A stretch of 64,000 nt of DNA, from positions 15,845,501-15,909,500 of the forward strand of contig JAVTVX010000012.1 in assembly GCA_033439265.1 (NCBI GenBank), given 5' to 3'. The position numbers were made by a program, and so were the translations under genes. Positions 1 to 10,561 of this stretch are shown here, piece by piece; the first letter of the stretch is position 1; every line of letters begins with the position of its first letter. The notes beneath the pieces are model-generated. The model was not told where the DNA came from. It searched no databases and saw only the letters and a list, made by a program, of their open reading frames with translations. The stretch is from Dillenia suffruticosa (lineage: Eukaryota; Streptophyta; Magnoliopsida; Dilleniales; Dilleniaceae).

Positions 1-844
1 AGCGCTAATAGTTGTATTATATCGCCAAACAATATATTCAAATATTGATGGTTTGTATTTCAAGCGAAACCAGGCTCAAATGTTGAAAATCTATCGGCGC
101 CTTTTTTTCCACTTTTACAAATTTATTGAGACACTTTAATTTTTTATAGACTAAGATTACTTCTTACCATTTGTTACCATGCCACCCACTTGTTTTCATT
201 TGTTATCATGTTATATTATACAAATTTTATATAATTATTGACTTGCTACTTGTTACGTTGAATCAATCTTTGTTACCATTTATTCTTTGTAAGTTATCAC
301 TTGTAGATAGAGAATAAAAGTTATCATGTTATTTATTATTAAACTATAATAAAAGTACACGTGGAGTTTATATTTGTTATTTGTTATAGATAATTTGTTA
401 TCACATGTTACCATTATTACCATGTTACGATATAAATAGAGAATAAAAGTAATTTTTACCATTTGTTACCATTTATAGGAAAAGAAAGTAGTTGTTATTA
501 TTAATTCATACCACCTGTTATCATACAATATCACAATACATGATACGAAAAATAAAAATGAAAGTAGAGTGATTAAAAATATAAAAATATATCCATATCT
601 TATCCATTACAAAAATAAAGCGGAGAAATAAATAAAATATGAGAAGAGAGAACTAAACGAAATAAAGAGAGAATGGCTGAAGGAGAAAGATTAATCAATA
701 GAGAATATTTTCTTGATGGTGACAAAATCTAAATATTCAACAAAACCAATATGTAATAGTATTAGCACCAAACTTTTGGCGCCTCTTTATTTGGCACCAA
801 GAAATGGCACCACATACGAAAAAAGAGGAGGAGGAAGTAGGAGG
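1..844. other. AT-rich non-coding DNA with repeated TTGTTACCAT-type words
   Basis: I see no gene here. The stretch from about 165 to 540 repeats the word TTGTTACCAT/TTGTTATCAT many times without a fixed period. The segment 770-830 contains several TTTGGCACC/GGCGCC words that recur near 11.5 and 12.7 kb. All open frames are short and AT-driven. Confidence 0.6.
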
Positions 845-847
845 AAG

Positions 848-907
848 CACTACAAAAAATGCGCCATGTATCAGCGACCCCTTTACCAGTGGTTGGGACA
901 ACCGCTC
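848..907 (+). repeat. Left terminal and subterminal inverted repeat of the CACTA element
   Basis: It starts CACTACAAAAAA, then ACCAGTGGTTGGGACAACCGCT about 37 bases in. The right end carries the same order of words inverted. Subterminal words of this kind are transposase binding sites in known CACTA elements; that role here is inferred. Confidence 0.8.
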
Positions 908-2299
908 ATTTCATACAAACGACAAAGGACAACTCGTCTCTATACAAATCGACAAAGGTTTTTCTCTCTTCGGCTCATCTCACAGGTTCGTCTTCTCTCC
1001 CTCTCTTTTCCCTTCTCTTCTCCATCTTTCTTTTGATTTTTTCTCACATGCGAAGTATTGATCTGATGGTTTCTTCGTCGACTTAGATCTTATTATGTTT
1101 TCTCCTCTTTGATCTATTCTTTGATTATGTTCTGTTGCATCTTTTTTCTCTCTCATGTCCGTGACTGTGATTGATCTCAATGAAACAATTTTTTTTTTTG
1201 TTGTTCGATTGTCCGTTCGGCCTTTTTTGTTGGCCTATCACAGGCACACTCTTTCTCCCCGCTTCCGAGTCAACGTTTAGGGCCTTTCAAATGTCAAATC
1301 TATTTCACCCTTTTCTTTTTTTTTTTTTTTTACATTCACATTTGTTATAAATAAATCACAATTTTCGTCTATATTTTAGTTGCATCATTCATTTCTTTTA
1401 TGATTAACTAATCATTGATCAATTTATTGACTACCGATCAGATGTTTAGGAGTGAATAAGGTAAGAGTATGAATAAATGCATGAAATATGTTTGACAAAA
1501 TACCTCTAAGAGCAATTTTGGGAGAGTGAATTTTAATAATTAGTCATTACAATTATTTGGGTTTGTGAATTTTAAAATATGATGTGCAACTTTGCGAAGA
1601 ATTTGGAGTTGTTTGCTCATTGGGAGAGGACAGCTAGCCGATTTTGCGGCGACAGGTTAGCAAAAGTTGCAGAAAACCCTATGAATTTGAAAACTTCTCC
1701 AAATGGCTTTGGGGTTTCACAATGGTTTTATGTAGTTGAATTACACTAAGTGAATTATCGTTTCACAGTAACATTTGATATTCTGTTGAATTGTTTTGTT
1801 TATGATTATCGTTATTGCATAGAGAACATGTTGTTCCCTAATTTTATGGGTCTGTTACTTTCTACTTGAAAATGCCTAACTACATTTTCTTGGTTTTTGT
1901 TTGCGGGGGAGGGTTAAGACGGAAACATGAAATTCTATACGTGGGGTTAAGTCTCCAATATTTAAAGAGAAAACATGATTTCTATTTCAATCTCTATGCA
2001 ATAATTGATGCATGATTTAAAGTGAAAATTATCATAGTGATGTTCACTGAAAAGGTCATGGGTTGTCTCATTTATGGTTGTTAATCAACAACACTTCTAT
2101 CCTATAATGAGCCGTCAGTTGCAATATTTGTTTTCATTTTTTATTATTTTGTTTGGTGCTATTTATGGAGTAATTACAGAACGATGTTTCATTTAACATA
2201 AAAAGTATCGCAATATAACCATTTATGCACTGTTCCTTATACTAAATCTTGAATTAGTTGCCAATTTCAAGCATTGTAACAACTCTTGTTGTGCTATAG

Positions 2300-2513
2300 A
2301 CTGTTCCAGGCATTTATATTGCTGGTGTGATGGTAAAGGTGGGCAGCCAAGTGAAGGAACTAAAGGTTGGCAATGAATTCTATAGTGATATCAGTGACAA
2401 AACATTGAAGCATCCCAATCAATTTGGCTCCTTAGCTGAGTACACTGCTATTGAGGACAAATTGTTGGCACTTTGGACTTTGCTAAAGTCGTGGGGCTTC
2501 CTCTAGCCATGTG
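2300..2513 (+). pseudogene. Captured exon fragment of an NADPH alkenal/quinone oxidoreductase-like gene (AOR type)
   Basis: Frame 1 from 2300 reads TVPGIYIAGVMVKVGSQ, then KELKVGNEFYSDI and a run containing FGSLAEYTAIEDKLLAL. This is the GroES-like N-terminal domain of the medium-chain reductase family in plants (zeta-crystallin/AOR type, reducing reactive carbonyls and quinones with NADPH). The segment follows TATAG, a plausible splice acceptor at 2299. Near 2473 the frame shifts: the family continuation LDFAKVVGLPLAM is read one base back, and several residues (normally KPKN-like) are missing. No upstream or downstream exon is visible, so this is a fragment inside the CACTA element and not a gene. 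The family call is confident; the exact paralog is not. Confidence 0.8.
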
Positions 2514-2658
2514 GCCGCTGGCATAGTGCTTTACTAGCACTACCACAGCCAGTGGAATTTTTGGCTGCTAGATAAAACCTTGGAGTATTTGCCAATGGAT
2601 TTTGGGGTCTTTTCCAGCGGTCAAAGACCACTGGTGAATGTTTCTTTTTTTTGTAGTG
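2514..2658 (-). repeat. Right terminal and subterminal inverted repeat of the CACTA element
   Basis: Read on the minus strand this begins CACTACAAAAAAAAG. It carries ACCAGTGGTC and GACCGCTGG, and further inward CCACTGGC and CCAGCGGCC, so several copies of one degenerate word cluster here. The captured exon abuts this cluster. Confidence 0.75.
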
Positions 2659-2689
2659 AAGATGATTGATATAATATGTATTTGTATTC

Positions 2690-3859
2690 ATTTGATTTGA
2701 TGTAAAATTAGTTACTCATAATAAAAGGGATATAAATGACCAATTAATAATTTAATTTAAATACAAATTGTATATAATAAAATTTTGTAAAATAATTATA
2801 TAATTTCATATCATTATATCATATAATATAATAACAATGAAATTATTATTTTTGTTATTTAAATTAATAATGTTATTATTTTAAATTATGGATGGGGCGG
2901 GGCAGCACGAGGCATAACCGTCGGTTTTTATATAGTACAATAGTAATATAGTAGTAATAAGTTGTGGTATTTATATATCACAATGTAGTAACATTTACTA
3001 TTACTAATATAGTACAATATAGTAATATTTATTATAATATAGTTGTAATAAAATATTAATATAATGGTGCTAAGGCATGAAACATGAGACATGAACAACC
3101 GGTTTTTATATAAAGTAATATTTACTATTAGTAATATAGTAATATAGTGTAATAAGTTGTGATATTTATATATCATAATGTAGTAAACTACTAATATAGT
3201 ACAATATAGTAATATTGACAGGCAGTGTGATGCGGCATGAGACATGAACCGTCGATTTTTATATAGTACAATATAGTATAATGTAGTAATATTTACTATT
3301 AGTAATATAGTAATATAATAGTATATAGTATAATGAACTGTCAGCATGAAGTATGAACCACCAGTTTTAACATTAATTTATTTTAATTCATATTTAATTT
3401 AACAATATACTATTTTAACATTTCAACAATAACTCCATAGTAACATTTACTATTAAACTAACAACAATAGTTAAATTAACAAATAATAACATATAGTAAC
3501 ATTTACTATATAATTACAATAAAATATATAACATTTATTATAAAATAGTAACATTTACTATTATAACAAATTGTGGCATTTAATATAGTACAATGTAGTA
3601 ATATTTACTGGTAGTGTGGTGCGGCATGAGGCATGAGCTGTCGGTTTTTATATAGTACTATATAGTATAATATAGTAATATTTATTACTACTAATATAGT
3701 AATATAGTAGTATATAGTATAATGAACCGCTGGCATGAAGCATGAACCGCCAGTTTTAACATTATTTTATTTGAATTCATATTTAATTTAACAATATACC
3801 ATTTTAACATTTTAATTTTAATATTTCAACGAAAACTCCATAGTAACATTTACTATTAA
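2690..3859. repeat. AT-rich repeat block with a roughly 390-bp higher-order unit
   Basis: Words such as GGCATGAGGCATGA followed by CCGTCGGTTTTTATATAGTA recur near 2905, 3070, 3225 and 3615. A longer unit that includes CCAGTTTTAACATT is seen near 3360 and again near 3750, about 390 bp apart. No gene is supported; open frames here are Tyr/Ile-rich translations of the repeat. Confidence 0.65.
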
Positions 3860-5080
3860 ACTAAGCATAATAGTCAAATTAACAGATAATAACATATAAT
3901 AACATTACTATATAATTACAATAAAATATAATAACATTTACTATTAAACTAACAACAATAATCGAAATAATATATAATAAAATATAGTAATATTTACTAT
4001 GTAATCAATATAAAATATAGTAACATTTACTATAAAATAGTAACATTTACTATTATAATAACGGATGTGAAAGTTAGTAAATTTATTTATCTCCCATGAT
4101 AAAAGAATACTAACATTTACTATTAAACTAACACAATAATCGAATTAACATATAATAAGATATAATAATATTTATTATTTAACTATAATAAAATATAGTA
4201 ACATTTACTATAAAATAGTAACATTTACTATTATAATAACGAATGTAAAAGATAGTAAATTTATTTGTCTCTTATGATAAAAGAATAGTAACATTTACTA
4301 TTAAACTAATCATAATAGTCGAATTAACAGATAATAAGATAGAGTAACATTTACTATATAACACAATAAAATTTAGTAACATTTACTATTATAATAACGG
4401 ATGTGAAAGATAGCAAATGTATTTGTCTCTCATGATAAATAAACAGAAATATTTACTATTAAACTAACTACAATAGTCAAATTAACAAATAATAATATAT
4501 AGTAATATTTACTATATAATCACAATAAAATATGGTAATATTTACTATAAAATAATAACATTTATTATTATAATAATATATGTGACAGATAGTAAAATTA
4601 GTTGTCTCTCATCATAAAAGATACTAACATTTACTATTAAGATAAAGATAACCACAATAGTCAAATTAACAAATAATAAAATATAGTAACATGTACTATG
4701 TAACTACAATAAAAAATAGTAATATTTACTATAAAATATTAACATTTACTATTATAATAACACATGTGAAAGATAATAAAATTATTTGTTTCTCATTATA
4801 AAAGATAATAACATTTACTATTAAGATAATTACAATAGTCAAATTAATAGATAATAAGATATAGTAACATTTACTATATAATCATAATAAAATATAGTAA
4901 CATTTACTATTATAATAACGGATGTGAAATATAGTAAATTTATTTATTTCTCATGATAAAAAGTTAGCAACATTTACTATTAAACTAATCACAATAGTCG
5001 AATTAACAGATAATAATATATAGTAACATTTACTATATAACCACAATAAATTATAGTACTATTTACTATAAAATAATAAC
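3860..5080. repeat. Tandem array, unit about 160-180 bp, AT-rich
   Basis: The landmark AATAACGGATGTGAAAG and close variants occur near 4059, 4239, 4397, 4577, 4760 and 4918, i.e. at spacings of about 180, 158, 180, 183 and 158. Each unit also carries CATTTACTATTAAACTAA and TCTCTCATGATAAAAG. About six to seven diverged copies are present. It looks like a small satellite array, possibly the inside of a decayed transposon. Confidence 0.75.
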
Positions 5081-5377
5081 ATTCACTAACATATATACTC
5101 GATAAAATGTTTTCAACACTTTTCTAAACGTCAATTTACATATACTACCCTTATCATATCTTAAATATCATATACTTACCATACTTACCACAACTTACCA
5201 TATTCTACATATCCTACAGTTATCTACCTTACATCTCTACACTTTCCATATCTTACATTTCCTACATTTACCGCTATTTACTATATTCTTTTACAGTTAC
5301 CATTCCTTACTATATTCTCCTATCATCACAACCACTGTACATATAGTTTTGTCTATATAGACACCTTTCAAAATTGT
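5081..5377. other. Non-coding, CTTACCAT-word-rich spacer
   Basis: Contains repeated CTTACCA/CTACAT words and no gene that I can support. Confidence 0.5.
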
Positions 5378-5664
5378 GGCTACAAAACCTATATGTTGCC
5401 ATCACAACTTATAGCTGTAAGGATTGGGGTATGTAAATTCAGACATCCTTATATTCGTAAGTATAAAGTCTTGTTTATACGAATGGTTTGCTACCTTTAC
5501 CCACGATTCAAATTGTTTTATTGACGAACATTTTAAAACCGTCAGAAAATCTATACCATTTCCGACGGTTTCAACCCTAACCGTCTGTATAGTTTCAAAA
5601 AACCATCACTAATACTTACCGACAGTAAACGTTACCGTCGGCATAATGCTTTTATTTTGTAATG
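5378..5664. mobile_element. Decayed CACTA-like element or end
   Basis: The left side reads GGCTACAAAACC at 5378, close to CACTACAAAA. The right side, inverted, reads CATTACAAAATAAAAGC from 5664. Between them CCGTCGG/CCGTCAG/CCGACGG words cluster (5530-5645), like CACTA subterminal repeats. Flanking triplets TGT and TGG do not match exactly. The right end resembles the intact CACTACAAAACAAATGC end at 6144, which suggests one family. Confidence 0.4.
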
Positions 5665-6143
5665 TGGTCGATGTGTTAGGGTATGTCGACAACGTCAGAT
5701 GGCAGATTGATGTGTGATATTTAAACAACACTATATCAGGTCGACATGTTTTGGTTTCACGTCAACATGTCAAAGTCTCATAAAATTGGTGGACATGTTT
5801 TTGTGCCTTCTTAAAATTGGTGGACATGATTTATAAAATTGGTCGATGTGCTGCTTTTGCGTCGACAAGGTTAATAGCATAGGTCGTTGTGTGTCTCTAA
5901 GGAAACAAGTGAAATGAGTGGACAAGTTATCTGGCGTGTCGACCTCCTTAAATTTTTGCCTAGTGCATGTTGATGTGTTTTGAAAATAGGTCGTTCTACT
6001 TTTAAAATTGATCAACATGGTAGTTGAAACTTGCTACATGACACTATTCAGGTCGATATGCGTTAGTTTTCAAGTCGATGTGAAAAATGGGTCGATATGT
6101 TTACGAGTATATCGATGTGTTTTTACTTAACCATTTTTATTAT
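5665..6143. repeat. Cluster of GGTCGATGTGTT / GGTCGACATGTT words
   Basis: At least ten degenerate copies of GGTCGAYRTG and AATTGGTGGACATG occur in about 480 bp. The same words appear again at 32500-32560, next to the end of the chromovirus array. Such clusters resemble transposon subterminal repeats; the owner is unknown. Confidence 0.5.
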
Positions 6144-6269
6144 CACTACAAAACAAATGCTTTATTTAGACGGACGAAAATTGTCTACAAAACCTACTAA
6201 AACCATTGCCAGCACCTTCTCCAACAGATGGGCTTTCAGTTGGCTATACATCAGTCGGGATAGATCTAT
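6144..6269 (+). mobile_element. CACTA-type end interrupted by an LTR insertion
   Basis: It begins CACTACAAAACAAATGC and GACGGACG at 6144 and continues 120 bp to the TCTAT target duplication of the solo LTR at 6270. The sequence resumes at 9465 with CCCGACAG. I could not find a matching inverted end to the right, so element length is unknown. Confidence 0.5.
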
Positions 6270-6313
6270 TGTAACACCGACATTTCGGTATCCGTACAAG
6301 TGTACTAGTTTTG

Positions 6314-6315
<2 letters not shown>

Positions 6316-6351
<36 letters not shown>
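6316..6351. repeat. (TA)n microsatellite in the LTR
   Basis: An uninterrupted run of AT/TA dinucleotides lies about 45 bp inside the LTR. Family-1 copies have TA runs at the equivalent place. Confidence 0.9.
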
Positions 6352-6353
<2 letters not shown>

Positions 6354-6557
6354 AGAAAATTTTTTATTTATATTGATTTTTGATTTTGGGGTATTTAATT
6401 TAAATTTTTGGGTATATTTTAAGTTTCCGTATTCGCAATTATAATAAATCTCATTTTTATGAAATTCGCATTCTAGCAAAATATGGGTGTGAAATTATAT
6501 ACATATATATATATATAATTGAAAAAAAAAAGAAGAGAGAGGAGTGCTGCGACATCA

Positions 6558-6580
6558 AATTAGGGCTTAAAGCCCTAATT
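6558..6580. promoter_or_regulatory. Telo-box-like palindrome in the LTR
   Basis: AATTAGGGCTT, one base, AAGCCCTAATT: a perfect inverted repeat whose arms contain the plant telo-box core (ACCCTAA/AGCCCTAA). It stands just upstream of a CT-rich tract (6585-6795), a layout common in plant promoters and 5-prime leaders. Promoter function is inferred. Confidence 0.5.
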
Positions 6581-7124
6581 CTTCCTCTCTCTCCACTCTC
6601 TCTCTTCCTCTATCTTTCTCTCTCCGCCTTTTCCCTTTCCCACGATTCGCCGCCCCCTTTCCGCCATTGCCGCCGCCCACCGCCATCTTCACCGATTCCC
6701 TCTCTGCCTTCTCTCTCTCTCACTCTCCCTCTCCCTCTCTCTCTTTCTCTCTCACTCTCCTTTTCTCTCTGTTTTTTCTCTCTCTCTCTCTTTGGCTTCA
6801 CCCAAACCCACCACTCATCGCCGCCGCTCGCTTCGCCGTCGCTGCTTCTTCCTCCCGCGAGCACCGATCTTCCGCGAGTGCGACTGCAACTCCTTTCGCC
6901 ACCACACGATCTCCTCGGCGCGAGCCGAGCGTGCCCTTGCGCGATCCACCCAGCACGAGCACAATCGCGCCCCTGTGCAATCCTCCTTGCGTGAACACAG
7001 TGCACCCCAGTCCGCGTGCGCCTCAGTCCGTGAGCAAATGCGCTTCAGTCCGCTAGCGCGACCCAGGCCACGAGCGTACCTGCGTACGAGCACGCACCAG
7101 ACCGTTAGCGTGCAGCCCGCGAGC

Positions 7125-7310
7125 CCGCTACTGCCCGCGAAGCCCACTGCGGCCCGTAGGCCCGCCAACCTGCTGACTCGCGAGCCCGCTGTGGTCGCGA
7201 AGCCTACTGCGGCCCGCAGGCCCGCCAGCCTGCTAACCTGCGAGCCCATTGTAGCCCGCGAGCTAGCGACGGCCTGTGAGCTCGTGACAACCCACGAACC
7301 TCCACGCAAG
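7125..7310 (+). repeat. GC-rich degenerate minisatellite inside the LTR
   Basis: Irregular repeats of GCGAGCCCGC / GCGGCCCGTAGGCCCGCC, about 10-18 bp each, stand out against the AT-rich surroundings. Related tracts occur at the same place in every family-1 LTR here. The open frames through it are not conserved between copies. Confidence 0.7.
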
Positions 7311-9519
7311 TAACTGATTTAGGGTTTCGATTCTGATCTAAGTGTTTATAATCTAACTAATAAATATTGTCTTGATAGGGAGCATTTCAGATTTTGGAGT
7401 GATCTAGGAGATATTCGGACGACGGTCTACGCTTTGAGAAAACGTTAGGTGAGCAATTTCAGACCCATTCGATTTGATTATTGAATTTAGGGTAAATTTA
7501 GAATAAGAAGTTTTGTATATGCTAGAATGTAAACTAGATTCGAAATGAATGCATTTTCATACATTATATGCGGCTCATTAGGTTAAGTGTAGGAATTTAT
7601 ATGAAATGGAACTGTTCAGAATGATAGAATCAAATTAACTTGATTAGGAATTTATATTAAATTGACCTATGCATAAAAATAGTCAGAAATTGGGATTTGA
7701 GTTCAAGGGTTGATGCAACCTTTCTCATTATAAATTGTTCTACTCATAGGCAATTTAAATACAATTTTCGTATTATGAAAATAGACTCCTATACCCTGAA
7801 AATGACATATGGTTTGAAACATTTGGATGGGAATCGAAAAGTGTATGATTATTCAAAAATTTTCCATCTTATAAGAAAATTATTTATTTTAAGGTTCATT
7901 TCCAACTTTGAGTGGTTTTAGGGTTGAATTTGACTTGATTTAAAAGTACGTTAATTGTTTATAAATGAAATGCAACTGGACATTAGAGTTTATTCATAAA
8001 TTAAAGAGTTAAGATTTGTACAAACTTAGGGAAAATAGTAAACCTATAATACTTGAAAATTTGATATTAAATTGTGATGATCCGATTAGGTTGATTTTTT
8101 TGGAGACTCGAGAAGTCAGATTGGATTTGTTTTGAAAATAGGGAGTGACCACTCTCCATAAAAAAGTGAGTGGAACTTTGACATCTACTATTGATTGACA
8201 AATCATGTTTTACTAATTTTCAAACTACATGATTTCTATGCATGTAAAAACTAAATTTTTGGATTTTGATAGACATATTTTTGTGACCATTGGAGTGTCC
8301 CAACTGTTGATTTTATTAATTTGCATTTATGAGTTGATAACCAGATACTGTGCCATTCTTTTTAACATAATGATATTTTTTAATACTTCTACTGTATTGG
8401 CACGTAGTTTTAAATGGATTTACATATACTATTTTAGCTATATGCTCGGCCGACGCTATGTTACGATGCATTGGGCTATATGCCCGGCCGACATGATGAT
8501 GTGATGTATGAGGCTACGTGCCCGGCTGACTTGGTGATATGGTGATATGCTTCCTATAGTATTCTGTAGCTACAAAGGACATTTAGTAGAGGCACCCCTT
8601 GTGCCCAGATACGCTTCGGCCGCAGGTATCTGCCAGATCGTCATGTATATGGGTGTCCCAAGTTGACCCTCATCAGGAAGGAAGTGAATTTACCTTTGTC
8701 TAGCACTGGGCAGGACATCATACACAGCTGACTATATATATGTATTATTATTATTATTTACAGGTTAGTTGGAGTAGTTTGTGGCCAACATTGAGATAAT
8801 GGCCATTATTTGATATTTGCATAGTGAAAACCCCCAATGCGCCCATCCGTGGTCGAGGTAGACCATTGCCGGGGTTATTTGTTCGGCCGACTCTACATAT
8901 TTTTACTCTTGAAACAGCACATTATTTTCGCACACTCGTTATTATATTACATGCTTTGACACTCCAAGTTCACCCTCGATATTGATAGCATGATATCAAT
9001 CCCCTCATTTGCTGAGTATCCTCCCATAGATACTCACCCCTCACTTTCTTTCCCACAAGATTAGTTTCGGACTGAAGAAAAATTTTGTGATTTCATACTT
9101 GTGACGTGGACTTGATAGCACCGGGTTTGGGTATGGATGTTACCATATCTCCCATAGATCCACTTGGTGTGGCGGCTGCTCATGCTCTAGTTCAACATGA
9201 CAGTAGAGGTCTGTGGCTAGAACTGCTAGAAATTTCTATAACCTTGCGTTGTCCTGGTTGTCGGATATGGTTTGGTTAATGGTTGTGAGGCCGGGATGAG
9301 CCTTTTATTAAATTGACAGGATGGTTGTGAATATTACAGGTTAAATTGTACATGGGAGACCTTCGAAATATGGGGAGATTCTGCCCGATTTTCTATAAAA
9401 ATGTAGTCAGCATCTAGAGCAACGGGCGGCTGTTCATGACCCTGGTTCGGGGCATGATATCTATCCCGACAGTTTTGGTCACCGTTGGAGCGTGTCTATA
9501 TTTATACTGACAGTTAGAT

Positions 9520-10010
9520 AAGTGTTGGTAAAAATTACTATCTTTTATCATCGTTTCAAAAAATATTAGTAAACGTTACTATTTTTATTTTCGTTTACTG
9601 CATATATTGGTAAAAGTTACTACTTTTATCATCGGTTACTACATTTGTTTGGAAATATTACTATTTTTATTATCGGTTACACTGTTAAAAAATATTACTA
9701 TTTTTATTATCGGTTATTATTATTAAGAAATATTATTATCATTTATCGTTAGTTACCACATGTTACTTACCACATCTGTTACTACCTTTTATCATAGGTT
9801 ACCATTTGTTACTATCTTTCATCGTGGGTTAGCATAGGTATTAGGAAATGTTACTATTTTATCCTCAGTTAAAAAAATGTTGGGAAAAGTTATAGTCATT
9901 TATCCTCAATTACCACATGTTACTATCTAGTATTGCTGGTAGTGTTAAAAAATGTTACTATAATTTATCATTGGTTAGTATAAGTGATAGAAATATTTAC
10001 CAGTTACCAC
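9520..10010. repeat. Minisatellite, unit about 41 bp
   Basis: Roughly a dozen diverged units of the form GGTAAAAGTTACTACTTTTATCATCGGTTACTACAT follow each other. Units are 33 to 42 bp long. Confidence 0.65.
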
Positions 10011-10494
10011 TGGAAAATAAAAAATTACAAAAATAATTTTTATTAATATGAAAGAATGATTGATATATTGATGTAGAATGATAGATACATATAGACAAAA
10101 AACAAAAAAAACAAAAAAAAGAGAAAAGATTGCACAATTGCATATCTTCTGTCTTCTGAAATGTTCCATCACTCACAAAAATGAAGACATATTTATCTTC
10201 CACAATCCTTGGTGTCAATCTATTCATTAAAAACACCAAAAATAGTAAAATGAATATAATTATATAGTGATATCGTCAAGAAACATCAATCATCATATTA
10301 CCTTTTGGATAGAGTTAAGTGATGATGGTTGGGTTCTATGCTCACTCCTGGTATCCGGCATCTGGTACCTCTGGTATGGAGAAATCTAACAATAGTGAAA
10401 TTAATAAAATTATCCTAAAAATTAGAAAAACCAAACAAAAGTGAACAAATATCTTGACTGCGCTGATCTCTATATTTTTTGACAATTACTCAAA
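10011..10494. other. AT-rich spacer without recognisable gene
   Basis: Nothing coding is supported; short open frames lack any family signature. Confidence 0.5.
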
Positions 10495-10561
10495 ATAAAA
10501 AATAAAAATTAAAAAATTAAAAAATTAAAAAATTAAAAAATTAAAAAATTAAAAAATTAAA
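10495..10561. repeat. (AAAAAATT)n microsatellite
   Basis: About eight near-perfect copies of an 8-bp unit. Confidence 0.85.

Larger units (their letters stand above)
848..2658. mobile_element. Non-autonomous CACTA transposon carrying a captured gene fragment
   Basis: The left end reads CACTACAAAAAATGCGCC at 848. The right end, on the opposite strand, reads CACTACAAAAAAAAGAAAC from 2658 inward. Both ends are flanked by the same 3-bp target duplication, AAG (845-847 and 2659-2661), as expected for CACTA (En/Spm-type) elements. Inside both ends lie matching subterminal words, ACCAGTGGT followed by GACCGCTGG or ACAACCGCT. The 1811-bp interior encodes no transposase that I can recognise; it holds an oxidoreductase exon fragment (2300-2513) and non-coding sequence. 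I infer a deletion derivative mobilised in trans, of the gene-capturing (Pack) type. Confidence 0.88.
6270..9459 (+). mobile_element. Solo LTR of a long-LTR chromovirus (family 1)
   Basis: It begins TGTAACACCGACATTTCGG and ends GGGGCATGATA, the position where related LTRs end GGGGCGTGACA. Both sides carry the 5-bp duplication TCTAT (6265-6269 and 9460-9464). No internal region is present, so it is a solo LTR from LTR-LTR recombination. Its parts match the other family-1 LTRs here: terminal hairpin, AT repeat, telo-box palindrome, CT-rich leader, GC-rich repeat, then a long AT-rich 3-prime part with CCGGCCGAC words. Confidence 0.92.

Noticed and set aside
2928-3347. A 139-codon Tyr/Ile-rich minus-strand frame
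   Set aside because: Product of the AT-rich tandem repeat.
2690-5080. Regular repeats considered as a CRISPR array
   Set aside because: Units of 158-183 bp are similar throughout with no unique spacers, and the context is a plant nuclear genome.
5378-5664. A complete CACTA element with a clear target duplication
   Set aside because: Flanking triplets differ (TGT and TGG) and both ends deviate from CACTA, so it is kept only as a low-confidence remnant.
6792-7313. A 173-codon Ala/Pro/Arg-rich frame in the solo LTR, with similar frames at 42270-42935, 34982-35599 and 45334-45861
   Set aside because: They lie in the GC-rich LTR repeat, are open on both strands, and are not conserved in frame or length between LTR copies.
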